Positions 1-7,488 of a DNA stretch of 7,488 nucleotides are shown here, in pieces. The notes beneath the pieces were generated by a model. The model saw nothing but the letters and a program-made list of their open reading frames with translations, did no database searches and was not told the origin of the DNA. This DNA is from Actinomycetota bacterium (GTDB lineage Bacteria; Actinomycetota; Actinomycetes; S36-B12). Each line of letters begins with the position of its first letter. The stretch's first letter is position 1. Made by a program: the position numbers and the translations under genes. The stretch is taken from positions 1 to 7,488 of the forward strand of contig WLND01000071.1 in NCBI GenBank assembly GCA_009726075.1. Reading direction: 5' to 3'.

Positions 1-274
1 CGGACGCCGTGCCGGTGGCCAGGACAACATCGCGACCCGCGTGCGCGATCTCGGCCGCACGCACCTGATGGCTCCAGGGCTCGTCGATGCCGCGCCCCCG
101 AAGCGCCTGGACGAGGTCGGCCGGCGCCCACGACGGCCAGGGTGCGAACTCCGCGGTTCGGGCGGGCAGCGTGGTGATGTGCCGAAGGCGGTCCGGGCGG
201 CCGGTGACGAGCCTGCTGAGGACGTCCTCAGGGCCGGATCGCGGCCCCGAACTGGGTCGAACGGATCGAGTCAT
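1..274 (-). CDS. DEAD/DEAH-box helicase, N-terminal part (runs off the left edge)
   Basis: The minus strand is open from ATG at 274 down to base 1, giving 91 codons and the first base of a 92nd. The translation has the N-terminal pattern of the actinobacterial DEAD/DEAH helicases that usually end in a DUF1998 domain (relatives of Bacillus MrfA/YprA). It shows an HITTLPAR segment (32-39), a tryptophan-rich WPSWAPADL stretch (46-54), GIDEPWSHQ (62-70) resembling a Q-motif region, the AAEIAHAGRDVV helix and strand (73-84), and the beginning of motif I, ATGTAS (86-91), where family members continue with GK. Motif I completion, motif II and the C-terminal domains lie outside the window. An in-frame GTG at 277 directly precedes the ATG, and neither has a clear Shine-Dalgarno sequence, so the mRNA may be leaderless. 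The gene is divergent from the STAS gene. The family acts as an ATP-dependent 3'-5' helicase linked to DNA repair; the role here is inferred. Confidence 0.88.
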   Translation of the reverse strand, partial: MTRSVRPSSGPRSGPEDVLSRLVTGRPDRLRHITTLPARTAEFAPWPSWAPADLVQALRGRGIDEPWSHQVRAAEIAHAGRDVVLATGTAS

Positions 275-314
275 CACGCCACACCGTACGGGAGGGGTGT
301 GCCACAGTGTGCCG
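275..314. promoter_or_regulatory. Compact divergent control region between helicase and STAS genes
   Basis: Only 40 bp separate the two divergent starts. Visible elements are the 6-bp inverted repeat CACACC (280-285) / GGTGTG (296-301), the palindrome CGTACG (285-290), a purine-rich Shine-Dalgarno-like GGAGGGG (291-297), and the direct repeat GTGTGCC at 297-303 and 307-313, spaced exactly 10 bp. On the minus strand TACGGT (288 down to 283) fits an actinobacterial TAnnnT -10 box and would start a nearly leaderless helicase transcript. No good -35 box is visible. Which element is functional is inference. Confidence 0.35.
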
Positions 315-650
315 ATGGAGTTCGCCGCTGATGCGCGCTTCGAGGGGGGCCTGCACATCGTCGCGGTGCGGGGCGAGCTCGACGTTCACACCGCCCCGAT
401 CCTTTCGTCCGTCGTCCTTCCGCTGATCGAGGCCGGCACGCGGGTGGCGATCGAAATGTCAGCCGTTGGCCTCATGGATTCCACCGGCCTTGCCAGCCTG
501 GTCGGCGCGCGAGCCAAGGCCCGCGACATGAACGGCTACGTCTGCCTCGTCAGTCCCACCGAGCGCGTGGAAAAAGTGCTGCAGATCACCGGCATGGACA
601 CCCTCATCGACGTCTTCGATTCCATAGAGTCTGCCCAACTCGGTCGGTAA
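315..650 (+). CDS. STAS-domain anti-sigma factor antagonist (BldG/SpoIIAA/RsbV-like)
   Basis: A 111-aa protein consisting of a single STAS domain. Family hallmarks are GELDVHTAP (20-28) after the first strands and MDSTGLASL (54-62), whose Ser56 sits at the position phosphorylated in SpoIIAA/RsbV; the end reads VLQITGMDTLIDVFDSIESA. In this family the unphosphorylated protein binds an anti-sigma kinase of the RsbW/SpoIIAB type and frees a sigma factor, while phosphorylation switches it off. The protein should be cytoplasmic. Start choice: ATG 315 aligns the N-terminus with BldG-type proteins as I remember them, but GGAGGGG at 291-297 is better spaced for an in-frame GTG at 309 (sequence V-P-M-E-F), so 309 is a real alternative. 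The frame stays open upstream to 87, but that stretch overlaps the helicase and is rejected. No kinase or sigma gene lies beside it. Family assignment is firm; the specific target is unknown. Confidence 0.9.
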   Translation: MEFAADARFEGGLHIVAVRGELDVHTAPILSSVVLPLIEAGTRVAIEMSAVGLMDSTGLASLVGARAKARDMNGYVCLVSPTERVEKVLQITGMDTLIDVFDSIESAQLGR

Positions 651-683
651 CCGTTCCGGCCGCGGAGGGCAGCCTGAGGTGCG

Positions 684-689
684 TAGACT
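684..689 (+). promoter_or_regulatory. Possible -10 box for the pyrophosphatase gene
   Basis: TAGACT matches the actinobacterial TAnnnT -10 consensus and would give a leader of about 55 nt before ATG 752. No convincing -35 hexamer lies 16-19 bp upstream (GC-rich sequence around 660-667), so this is tentative. The leader also holds a small CCGGC/GCCGG inverted repeat (716-720 and 732-736) just before the ribosome binding site. Readthrough from the STAS gene is equally possible, because no terminator is visible in 651-683. Confidence 0.3.
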
Positions 690-742
690 CCGCAGGTTGC
701 TCTACACCATTGATCCCGGCATCGCATGTGCGCCGGTAAGGC

Positions 743-747
743 AGGAG
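743..747 (+). promoter_or_regulatory. Ribosome binding site of the pyrophosphatase gene
   Basis: AGGAG lies 4 nt upstream of ATG 752 and fixes that start. Confidence 0.7.
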
Positions 748-751
748 ACCC

Positions 752-3061
752 ATGATCGAGTTGTCCGGAGGCAACCTCACGACAGTCGTCGTCGTTGCCA
801 TCATCGCGCTTGCCGCCCTCGGGGTTGCAGCAGTCCTGGTTCGGGAGGTTCTCTCCGCGAGCGAGGGCACTGACCGAATGAAGGAGATCGCCGGCGCGAT
901 CCAGGAGGGCGCGTCCGCGTACCTCACGCGCCAGTTCAAGACCCTCGCCGTCTTCGCGGCGATCGTCTTCTTCATCCTGTTCCTCCTCCCCGCGGAGACG
1001 AGTGCAGAGCGCATTGGGCGCAGCATCTTCTTCCTCGTGGGCGCCGTCTTCTCCGGCGTCACTGGCTACATGGGCATGTGGCTCGCCGTTCGCGGCAACG
1101 TCCGTGTCGCAGCCGCAGCCAAGGAGTCGGGCGAGCAGAAGGCAATGAAGATTGCCTTCCGCACCGGCGGTGTCGCAGGCATGTTCACGGTCGGGCTCGG
1201 CCTGTTCGGCGCTGCGCTCGTGGTTCTCGTCTACAAGGGCGAGGCACCCAAGGTCCTCGAAGGCTTCGGCTTCGGTGCAGCGCTGCTCGCCATGTTCATG
1301 CGAGTCGGCGGCGGCATCTTCACCAAGGCCGCTGACGTCGGCGCCGATCTCGTGGGCAAGGTCGAGCAGGGCATCCCTGAGGACGACCCCCGCAACGCTG
1401 CGACCATCGCAGACAACGTCGGCGACAACGTCGGCGACTGCGCAGGCATGGCGGCCGACCTCTTCGAGTCGTACGCCGTCACCCTGGTGGCCGCACTCAT
1501 CCTCGGCAAGGCCGCCTTCGGCGAGCTGGGCCTGGTGCTTCCGCTCATCATTCCTGCGATCGGCGTGCTCACCGCAGTCATCGGCATCTTCGCCGTCTCG
1601 CCGCGCAAGAGCGACCGCTCGGGCATGTCGGCAATCAACCGCGGGTTCTTCATCTCCGCGGTCATCAGTGCGATCCTCGTAGTCGTCGCCGTCTTCATCT
1701 GGGTGCCGGCCGACTGGGCATCCATCGAATCCATCGGTGGCATTGCGGCGACAGAAACCGGCGATGCCCTCGGCCCGCGGGTCTTCGTCATCGGCGCCGT
1801 CTTCATCGGCATCATCCTGGCCGCGGTCATCCAGCAGCTCACGGCCTACTTCACCGAGACCAACCGCCGTCCGGTCGACGATGTCGCGAAGACCTCGCTC
1901 ACCGGTGCAGCCACGGTCATCCTGTCGGGCATCTCGCTCGGCCTCGAGTCTGCCGTGTACTCGGCACTCATCATCGCGGCTGCTGTCTACGGAGCGTTCC
2001 TGCTCGGTGGCGGCGTCGTACTGCTCTCGCTGTTCGCGATCGCGCTGGCCGGCACCGGCCTGCTCACCACGGTCGGCGTCATTGTCTCGATGGACACCTT
2101 CGGGCCCGTCTCCGACAATGCGCAGGGCATCGCCGAGATGTCGGGCGACATCGACGGCGAGGGCGCAGCAGTGCTCACCCGCCTCGATGCGGTCGGCAAC
2201 TCGACGAAGGCCATCACCAAGGGCATCGCAATCGCCACGGCAGTGCTCGCGGCGACCGCGCTCTTCGGCGCCTTCCGCGACGCGATCCTCGCGGCCACGG
2301 CAAGCGCTGGCGGCACCGATGCCGTCGCAACCCTGCAGGAGCAGTTGCAGTACTACGGCATCCTCGACGTGGCGAACCCGGCGAACCTCGTCGGCCTCAT
2401 CATCGGCGCGGCAGTCGTCTTCCTGTTCTCGGGCCTGGCAATCAACGCCGTGTCCCGCGCAGCGGGCGCCGTGATCTTCGAGGTGCGTCGCCAGTTCCGC
2501 GATCACCCGGGCATCATGGAGGGCACCGAGAAGCCCGAGTACGGCAAGGTCGTCGACATCGTCACGCGCGACTCCCTGCGTGAGCTCGTCACCCCGGGCC
2601 TTCTCGCCGTCCTCACCCCGATTGCGGTCGGCTTCGGCCTCGGCGTCGGCGCCCTGGGCGCCTACCTGGCCGGCACCATCGCGACCGGCGTGCTCATGGC
2701 GGTCTTCCTGTCGAACTCCGGCGGGGCCTGGGATAACGCGAAGAAGTTCGTCGAGGACGGCAATCACGGCGGTAAGCACTCTCCCGCCCACGAGGCCACC
2801 GTCATCGGCGACACCGTCGGCGATCCGTTCAAGGACACCGCCGGACCGGCAATCAACCCGCTCATCAAGGTGATGAACCTGGTGGCCCTGCTCGTCGCAC
2901 CCGCCGTGGTGTCGCTGAGCATCGGTGCCGGAGCCAACACCACGCTGCGCTGGGTCATTGCGATCATCGCGATCGCGATCATCGTCGCCTCGGTGGTCGT
3001 CTCCAAGCGTCGCCCGATCGCCGTCGGCGATGCACCGGTCGAGGCCGCAGCGCAGGCATAA
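752..3061 (+). CDS. hppA: Membrane-bound proton-translocating pyrophosphatase, K+-independent type
   Basis: A 769-aa, strongly hydrophobic polytopic protein; the family has about 16 transmembrane helices and hydrolyses PPi to two Pi while pumping H+ out of the cytoplasm. The first membrane segment is at about residues 10-31. The catalytic signatures are intact: DVGADLVGKVE (195-205), DNVGDNVGDCAGMAAD (221-236) with its three metal/PPi-binding aspartates, D661-N-A-K-K (661-665), and the C-terminal GDTVGDPFKDTAGP (686-699). The class-deciding segment reads NSTKAITKG (483-491). Lys486 and Thr489 stand where K+-dependent enzymes have alanine, which in this family marks the K+-independent H+ pump. 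Length is normal for actinobacteria. The ATG is backed by AGGAG 4 nt upstream. It is followed by a strong hairpin at 3078-3116. It probably scavenges biosynthetic PPi; its placement beside replication genes is suggestive but not proof of co-regulation. Confidence 0.97.
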   Translation: MIELSGGNLTTVVVVAIIALAALGVAAVLVREVLSASEGTDRMKEIAGAIQEGASAYLTRQFKTLAVFAAIVFFILFLLPAETSAERIGRSIFFLVGAVFSGVTGYMGMWLAVRGNVRVAAAAKESGEQKAMKIAFRTGGVAGMFTVGLGLFGAALVVLVYKGEAPKVLEGFGFGAALLAMFMRVGGGIFTKAADVGADLVGKVEQGIPEDDPRNAATIADNVGDNVGDCAGMAADLFESYAVTLVAALILGKAAFGELGLVLPLIIPAIGVLTAVIGIFAVSPRKSDRSGMSAINRGFFISAVISAILVVVAVFIWVPADWASIESIGGIAATETGDALGPRVFVIGAVFIGIILAAVIQQLTAYFTETNRRPVDDVAKTSLTGAATVILSGISLGLESAVYSALIIAAAVYGAFLLGGGVVLLSLFAIALAGTGLLTTVGVIVSMDTFGPVSDNAQGIAEMSGDIDGEGAAVLTRLDAVGNSTKAITKGIAIATAVLAATALFGAFRDAILAATASAGGTDAVATLQEQLQYYGILDVANPANLVGLIIGAAVVFLFSGLAINAVSRAAGAVIFEVRRQFRDHPGIMEGTEKPEYGKVVDIVTRDSLRELVTPGLLAVLTPIAVGFGLGVGALGAYLAGTIATGVLMAVFLSNSGGAWDNAKKFVEDGNHGGKHSPAHEATVIGDTVGDPFKDTAGPAINPLIKVMNLVALLVAPAVVSLSIGAGANTTLRWVIAIIAIAIIVASVVVSKRRPIAVGDAPVEAAAQA

Positions 3062-3077
3062 CCACGCACCACCCGGC

Positions 3078-3116
3078 ATGGGTGCTGCCGCTCACCAAAT
3101 GAGCGGCAGCACCCAT
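3078..3116 (+). terminator. Perfect 17-bp hairpin, probable terminator of the pyrophosphatase gene
   Basis: The left arm ATGGGTGCTGCCGCTCA (3078-3094), the 5-nt loop CCAAA (3095-3099) and the fully complementary right arm (3100-3116) form a perfect, very stable stem 17 nt after the stop codon. No T-tract follows, which is common for actinobacterial terminators but leaves open an RNA-stabilising or bidirectional role. The right arm runs directly into the 23-nt tandem array and shares its CCCAT. Confidence 0.75.
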
Positions 3117-3217
3117 CTCGCGTCTCCGACCAAACCCATCTCGCGTCTCCGACCAAACCCATCTCGCGTCTCCGACCAAACCCATCTCGCGTCTCCGACC
3201 AAACCCATCTCGCGTCT
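3112..3217. repeat. 23-nt tandem repeat array, four full copies plus a 14-nt partial copy
   Basis: Full units lie at 3112-3134, 3135-3157, 3158-3180 and 3181-3203, with a partial unit at 3204-3217. Each unit begins CCCATCTCGCG and ends TCTCCGACCAAA, and the four full copies are identical. The period is not a multiple of three and every frame stays open for long stretches on both strands, so the repetitive peptides that can be translated from it are not evidence of coding. A CRISPR is ruled out because there are no spacers. Identity of all copies suggests recent expansion or ongoing homogenisation. Function is unknown; it lies between the hppA terminator and the topA promoter. Confidence 0.95.
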
Positions 3218-3315
3218 TGGGCCCGGCCACTCTGGCCTCCGGATTCCGGCGCGACACCGCGTGACGCAGGCACTTGACTAGGCGTCGCCGATCCCTGACG
3301 GGGGGCGGTGAGGAT
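3218..3315. other. Spacer between repeat array and topA promoter
   Basis: No gene is supportable here. The stretch is GC-rich and contains only short self-complementary pieces: GGGCCC (3219-3224), GGCCA-CTC-TGGCC (3225-3237) and CCGGATTCCGG (3239-3249). A TTGACT at 3274-3279 resembles a -35 box but has no matching -10 at a suitable distance. Confidence 0.5.
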
Positions 3316-3346
3316 TTGACACAGGGGTGTGTCCTACCGTCAGACT
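3316..3346 (+). promoter_or_regulatory. Probable topA promoter with overlapping dyad
   Basis: A consensus -35 box TTGACA is at 3316-3321. Two -10 candidates follow: TACCGT (3335-3340, fits TAnnnT but only 13 bp from TTGACA) and CAGACT (3341-3346, 19 bp away). Neither spacing is ideal, so the start point is uncertain; a leader of about 45-60 nt would result. A perfect inverted repeat, GACACA-GGGG-TGTGTC (3318-3333), overlaps the -35 box and spacer, the usual place for a repressor operator. Promoter presence is likely from position; the operator is inference. Confidence 0.5.
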
Positions 3347-3385
3347 CCGCCGCAGGCCCTCGTTCATGCGAGGCCGAGGCCCACC

Positions 3386-3393
3386 GGAAAGGG
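3386..3393 (+). promoter_or_regulatory. Ribosome binding site that sets the topA start
   Basis: GGAAAGGG lies 7 nt upstream of GTG 3401. The same frame is open back to a GTG at 3329, but that codon lies within the promoter region and has no comparable site, so 3401 is preferred. Confidence 0.65.
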
Positions 3394-3400
3394 ATGCGTC

Positions 3401-6154
<2,754 letters not shown>

Positions 6155-6156
6155 CG

Positions 6157-6822
6157 ATGCCGCTCGGTGCGTTCATTGCGCTCGAGGGGGGCGAGGGGGC
6201 AGGCAAGTCGACCCAGGGCCTGCTGCTGGTCGAGCACCTTCGCGGCCAGGGCCTCGAGGTCGTGCCCACGCGCGAGCCCGGTGGCACGCCTGCATGCGAG
6301 GCGATCCGTGAGGTTGTCCTCAGCCCTGCGTATGAAGGACTCGATGCCCGGGCGGAGGCCCTGCTGTTCGCGGCTTCGCGCGGCGAGCACGCGGCCCGAG
6401 TCATCAGGCCAGCCCTCGATCGTGGTGCGGTGGTCGTGTGCGATCGCTATGTCGACTCTTCGGTTGCGTATCAAGGCTATGGACGTCACCTCGGCGCCGA
6501 TACCGTCCGCGACCTGAGCATGTGGGCCACCGGGGGCTTGGTGCCGGACCTCACGATCCTGCTCGACGTCGACCCGGCCCTTGGCCTCTCGCGACTGAGC
6601 AACCCCGATCGCCTCGAGGCTGAGCCGATCGACTACCACCGACGGGTGCGCGACGGCTTCAGGGAACTGGCCGCCCGTGAGCCGCAGCGCTACCTCGTGC
6701 TCGATGCCACCGCCTCGATTACCGGCCTTGCGTCGACGATTGCCGCGAGGGTCGATGCCGAGCTGGCCGACCGGGCGCTCGGCGACCCGTTGTCTGCCAG
6801 GCCGGACGAGGACGACGCGTGA
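6157..6822 (+). CDS. tmk: Thymidylate kinase (dTMP kinase)
   Basis: A 221-aa P-loop kinase that phosphorylates dTMP to dTDP with ATP, an essential step to dTTP. Visible motifs are the P-loop GGEGAGKST (11-19), TREPGGT (38-44) for substrate binding, the DRY-type motif DRYVDSS (96-102) followed by AYQGYG, and the LID region NPDRLEAEPIDYHRRVRDGF (149-168) rich in arginine. Length is slightly above the usual 205-215 aa, with the extra residues in a non-conserved C-terminus that overlaps holB. ATG 6157 lies 2 nt after the topA stop and has only a weak upstream GGGAA, so translation is probably coupled to topA. There is no promoter room in front, which supports co-transcription. No key residue appears to be missing. 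Confidence 0.96.
   Translation: MPLGAFIALEGGEGAGKSTQGLLLVEHLRGQGLEVVPTREPGGTPACEAIREVVLSPAYEGLDARAEALLFAASRGEHAARVIRPALDRGAVVVCDRYVDSSVAYQGYGRHLGADTVRDLSMWATGGLVPDLTILLDVDPALGLSRLSNPDRLEAEPIDYHRRVRDGFRELAAREPQRYLVLDATASITGLASTIAARVDAELADRALGDPLSARPDEDDA
6808..6812 (+). promoter_or_regulatory. Ribosome binding site of holB inside the end of tmk
   Basis: GAGGA lies 6 nt upstream of GTG 6819 and supports that start within the tmk coding sequence. Confidence 0.55.
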
Positions 6823-7488
6823 CCGCCGCCGGCATCTGGGAGGCCCTCGTCGGGCAGGACGACGTGATCGCCGACCTGCAGCGGGCGGTGGCCGACGCCG
6901 AGCGCCGCACGCGCGGCGAGTCGGGGCCTGCCATGACCCACGCGTGGCTGTTCACCGGCCCGCCTGGATCCGGGCGCTCCACGGCCGCAACCTGCTTCGC
7001 CGCAGCGCTCGTCTGCCCGGAGGATGGCTGCGGCGTGTGCCAGGCCTGCCGCACCGCCCCGGGCAACGGTCACCCCGATGTCGAGGTGGTGCGGCCCCAG
7101 GGGGTCAACTATCTCGTCGACGACGCGCGCAACCTCGTCAAGCAGGCAGCGCTGTCGCCGGCGAACTCCCACTGGCACGTCGTCGTGGTGGAGGACGCCG
7201 ACCGGCTCACCGACGAGGCGGTCAATGTGCTGCTCAAGTCGATCGAGGAGCCGCCCCCGCACACCGTCTGGATCCTGTGCGCCCCGAGCGTCGAGGACGT
7301 CCTGCCGACCATCGTGTCGCGAACAAGGCACGTGGCGCTCCGCACCCCATCGGCCAGGGATGTGGCCGACCTCCTGGTCGAGCGCTATGGCGTCGACCGG
7401 GCGATCGCGGCATTCGCGGCCCGGGCCTCGCAGGGTCACATCGGCCGCGCTCGGGCCCTCGCCACAGATGAGCACGCGCGGATCCGCA
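6819..7488 (+). CDS. holB: DNA polymerase III subunit delta-prime, N-terminal part (runs off the right edge)
   Basis: The frame is open from GTG 6819 to the window end: 223 codons with no stop. It overlaps the tmk stop as GTGA (6819-6822), typical of translational coupling. The product is a clamp-loader AAA+ subunit that helps load the sliding clamp. It begins IWEALVGQDDVI (6-17), then THAWLFTGPPGSGRST (40-55) as the P-loop, and four cysteines, C66, C71, C74 and C77, in the zinc-binding module. HPDVEVVRP (85-93), VVVVEDADRL (121-130) as a Walker B-like strand, LLKSIEEPPP (138-147) and the sensor/arginine-finger segment TIVSRTR (164-170) follow. Two deviations: the P-loop has Arg53 instead of Lys, as I recall for actinobacterial homologues, and SRT replaces the usual SRC while keeping Arg168. 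A DnaX (gamma/tau) identity is less likely given the P-loop and the position after tmk. The C-terminal collar domain is outside the window. Confidence 0.93.
   Translation, partial: MTAAGIWEALVGQDDVIADLQRAVADAERRTRGESGPAMTHAWLFTGPPGSGRSTAATCFAAALVCPEDGCGVCQACRTAPGNGHPDVEVVRPQGVNYLVDDARNLVKQAALSPANSHWHVVVVEDADRLTDEAVNVLLKSIEEPPPHTVWILCAPSVEDVLPTIVSRTRHVALRTPSARDVADLLVERYGVDRAIAAFAARASQGHIGRARALATDEHARIR

Noticed and set aside
87..314. N-terminal extension of the STAS protein up to an ATG at 87
   Set aside because: It would overlap the divergent helicase start, whose translation matches a known family, and the extension has no conserved sequence. The STAS domain begins right after the ATG at 315.
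536..3079. An 847-codon open frame on the minus strand covering the whole pyrophosphatase gene
   Set aside because: It is antisense to a fully conserved gene. Its product is a low-complexity string rich in D, G, R, H and E with no recognisable domain, as expected from complementing high-GC codons. No independent start or ribosome binding evidence supports it.
3112..3217. CRISPR array
   Set aside because: Units are directly adjacent with no variable spacers, and no cas genes are nearby.
2764..3281. Open frames on both strands through the 23-nt array giving repetitive peptides such as RDGFGRRREMGLV or TKPISRLRPNPSR
   Set aside because: A 23-nt period stays open in several frames at once, so the peptides are a by-product of the repeat. 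The frames also run into hppA antisense or noncoding sequence and lack ribosome binding sites.
3274..3300. Second promoter for topA using TTGACT at 3274-3279
   Set aside because: No -10-like hexamer occurs 16-19 bp downstream, where the sequence is C/G-rich.
3329..3400. 24-codon N-terminal extension of TopA from GTG 3329
   Set aside because: It lies within the probable promoter and lacks a ribosome binding site. GTG 3401 has GGAAAGGG 7 nt upstream and begins directly before the conserved TOPRIM strand.
6677..7475. Long open frames in other phases over the holB region, on both strands
   Set aside because: The frame starting at 6819 carries all delta-prime motifs and reaches the window edge. 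The others give arginine- or serine-rich nonsense sequence.

Overview
The window is a high-GC (roughly two-thirds G+C by eye) chromosomal segment from an actinomycete (Actinomycetota). The lineage signs are a topoisomerase I with a lysine-rich tail in place of zinc fingers, a clamp-loader delta-prime whose P-loop reads GPPGSGRS, frequent GTG starts, and a gene order that, from memory, resembles the Streptomyces region helicase / bldG / proton pyrophosphatase / topA / tmk / holB. I cannot place it below phylum or class.

Layout. The left edge holds the first 91 codons of a DEAD/DEAH-box helicase on the minus strand, which reads out of the window. About 40 bp away, and divergent from it, is a single-domain STAS protein (anti-sigma factor antagonist, BldG/SpoIIAA type). 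A 101-bp gap with a possible promoter leads to a complete 769-aa membrane proton-translocating pyrophosphatase of the K+-independent class. The next 339 bp contain no gene. They hold a perfect 17-bp hairpin (probable terminator), a 23-nt tandem repeat of four full units plus a partial fifth, a featureless spacer, and the probable topA promoter, whose -35 box is overlapped by a 16-bp dyad. A tight cluster follows: topA (917 aa), tmk (221 aa, 2 bp after the topA stop) and the first 223 codons of holB (GTGA overlap with tmk), which runs off the right edge.

How the genes work together. topA, tmk and holB look like one co-translated transcription unit for DNA topology and replication: relaxation of negative supercoils, dTDP supply for dTTP, and the clamp-loader delta-prime subunit. 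The pyrophosphatase hydrolyses the pyrophosphate released by polymerases and activating enzymes and conserves the energy as a proton gradient. The STAS protein is a regulatory switch component whose partner kinase is not in the window.

This is mostly ordinary housekeeping sequence, and I see no undescribed multi-gene system. The parts least explained by known genes are the 23-nt tandem array fused to the terminator hairpin in front of topA, and the short dyads in the topA promoter and in the helicase/STAS divergent region. Two real genes, the helicase and holB, are cut by the window edges and were recognised by translating open frames that reach those edges.
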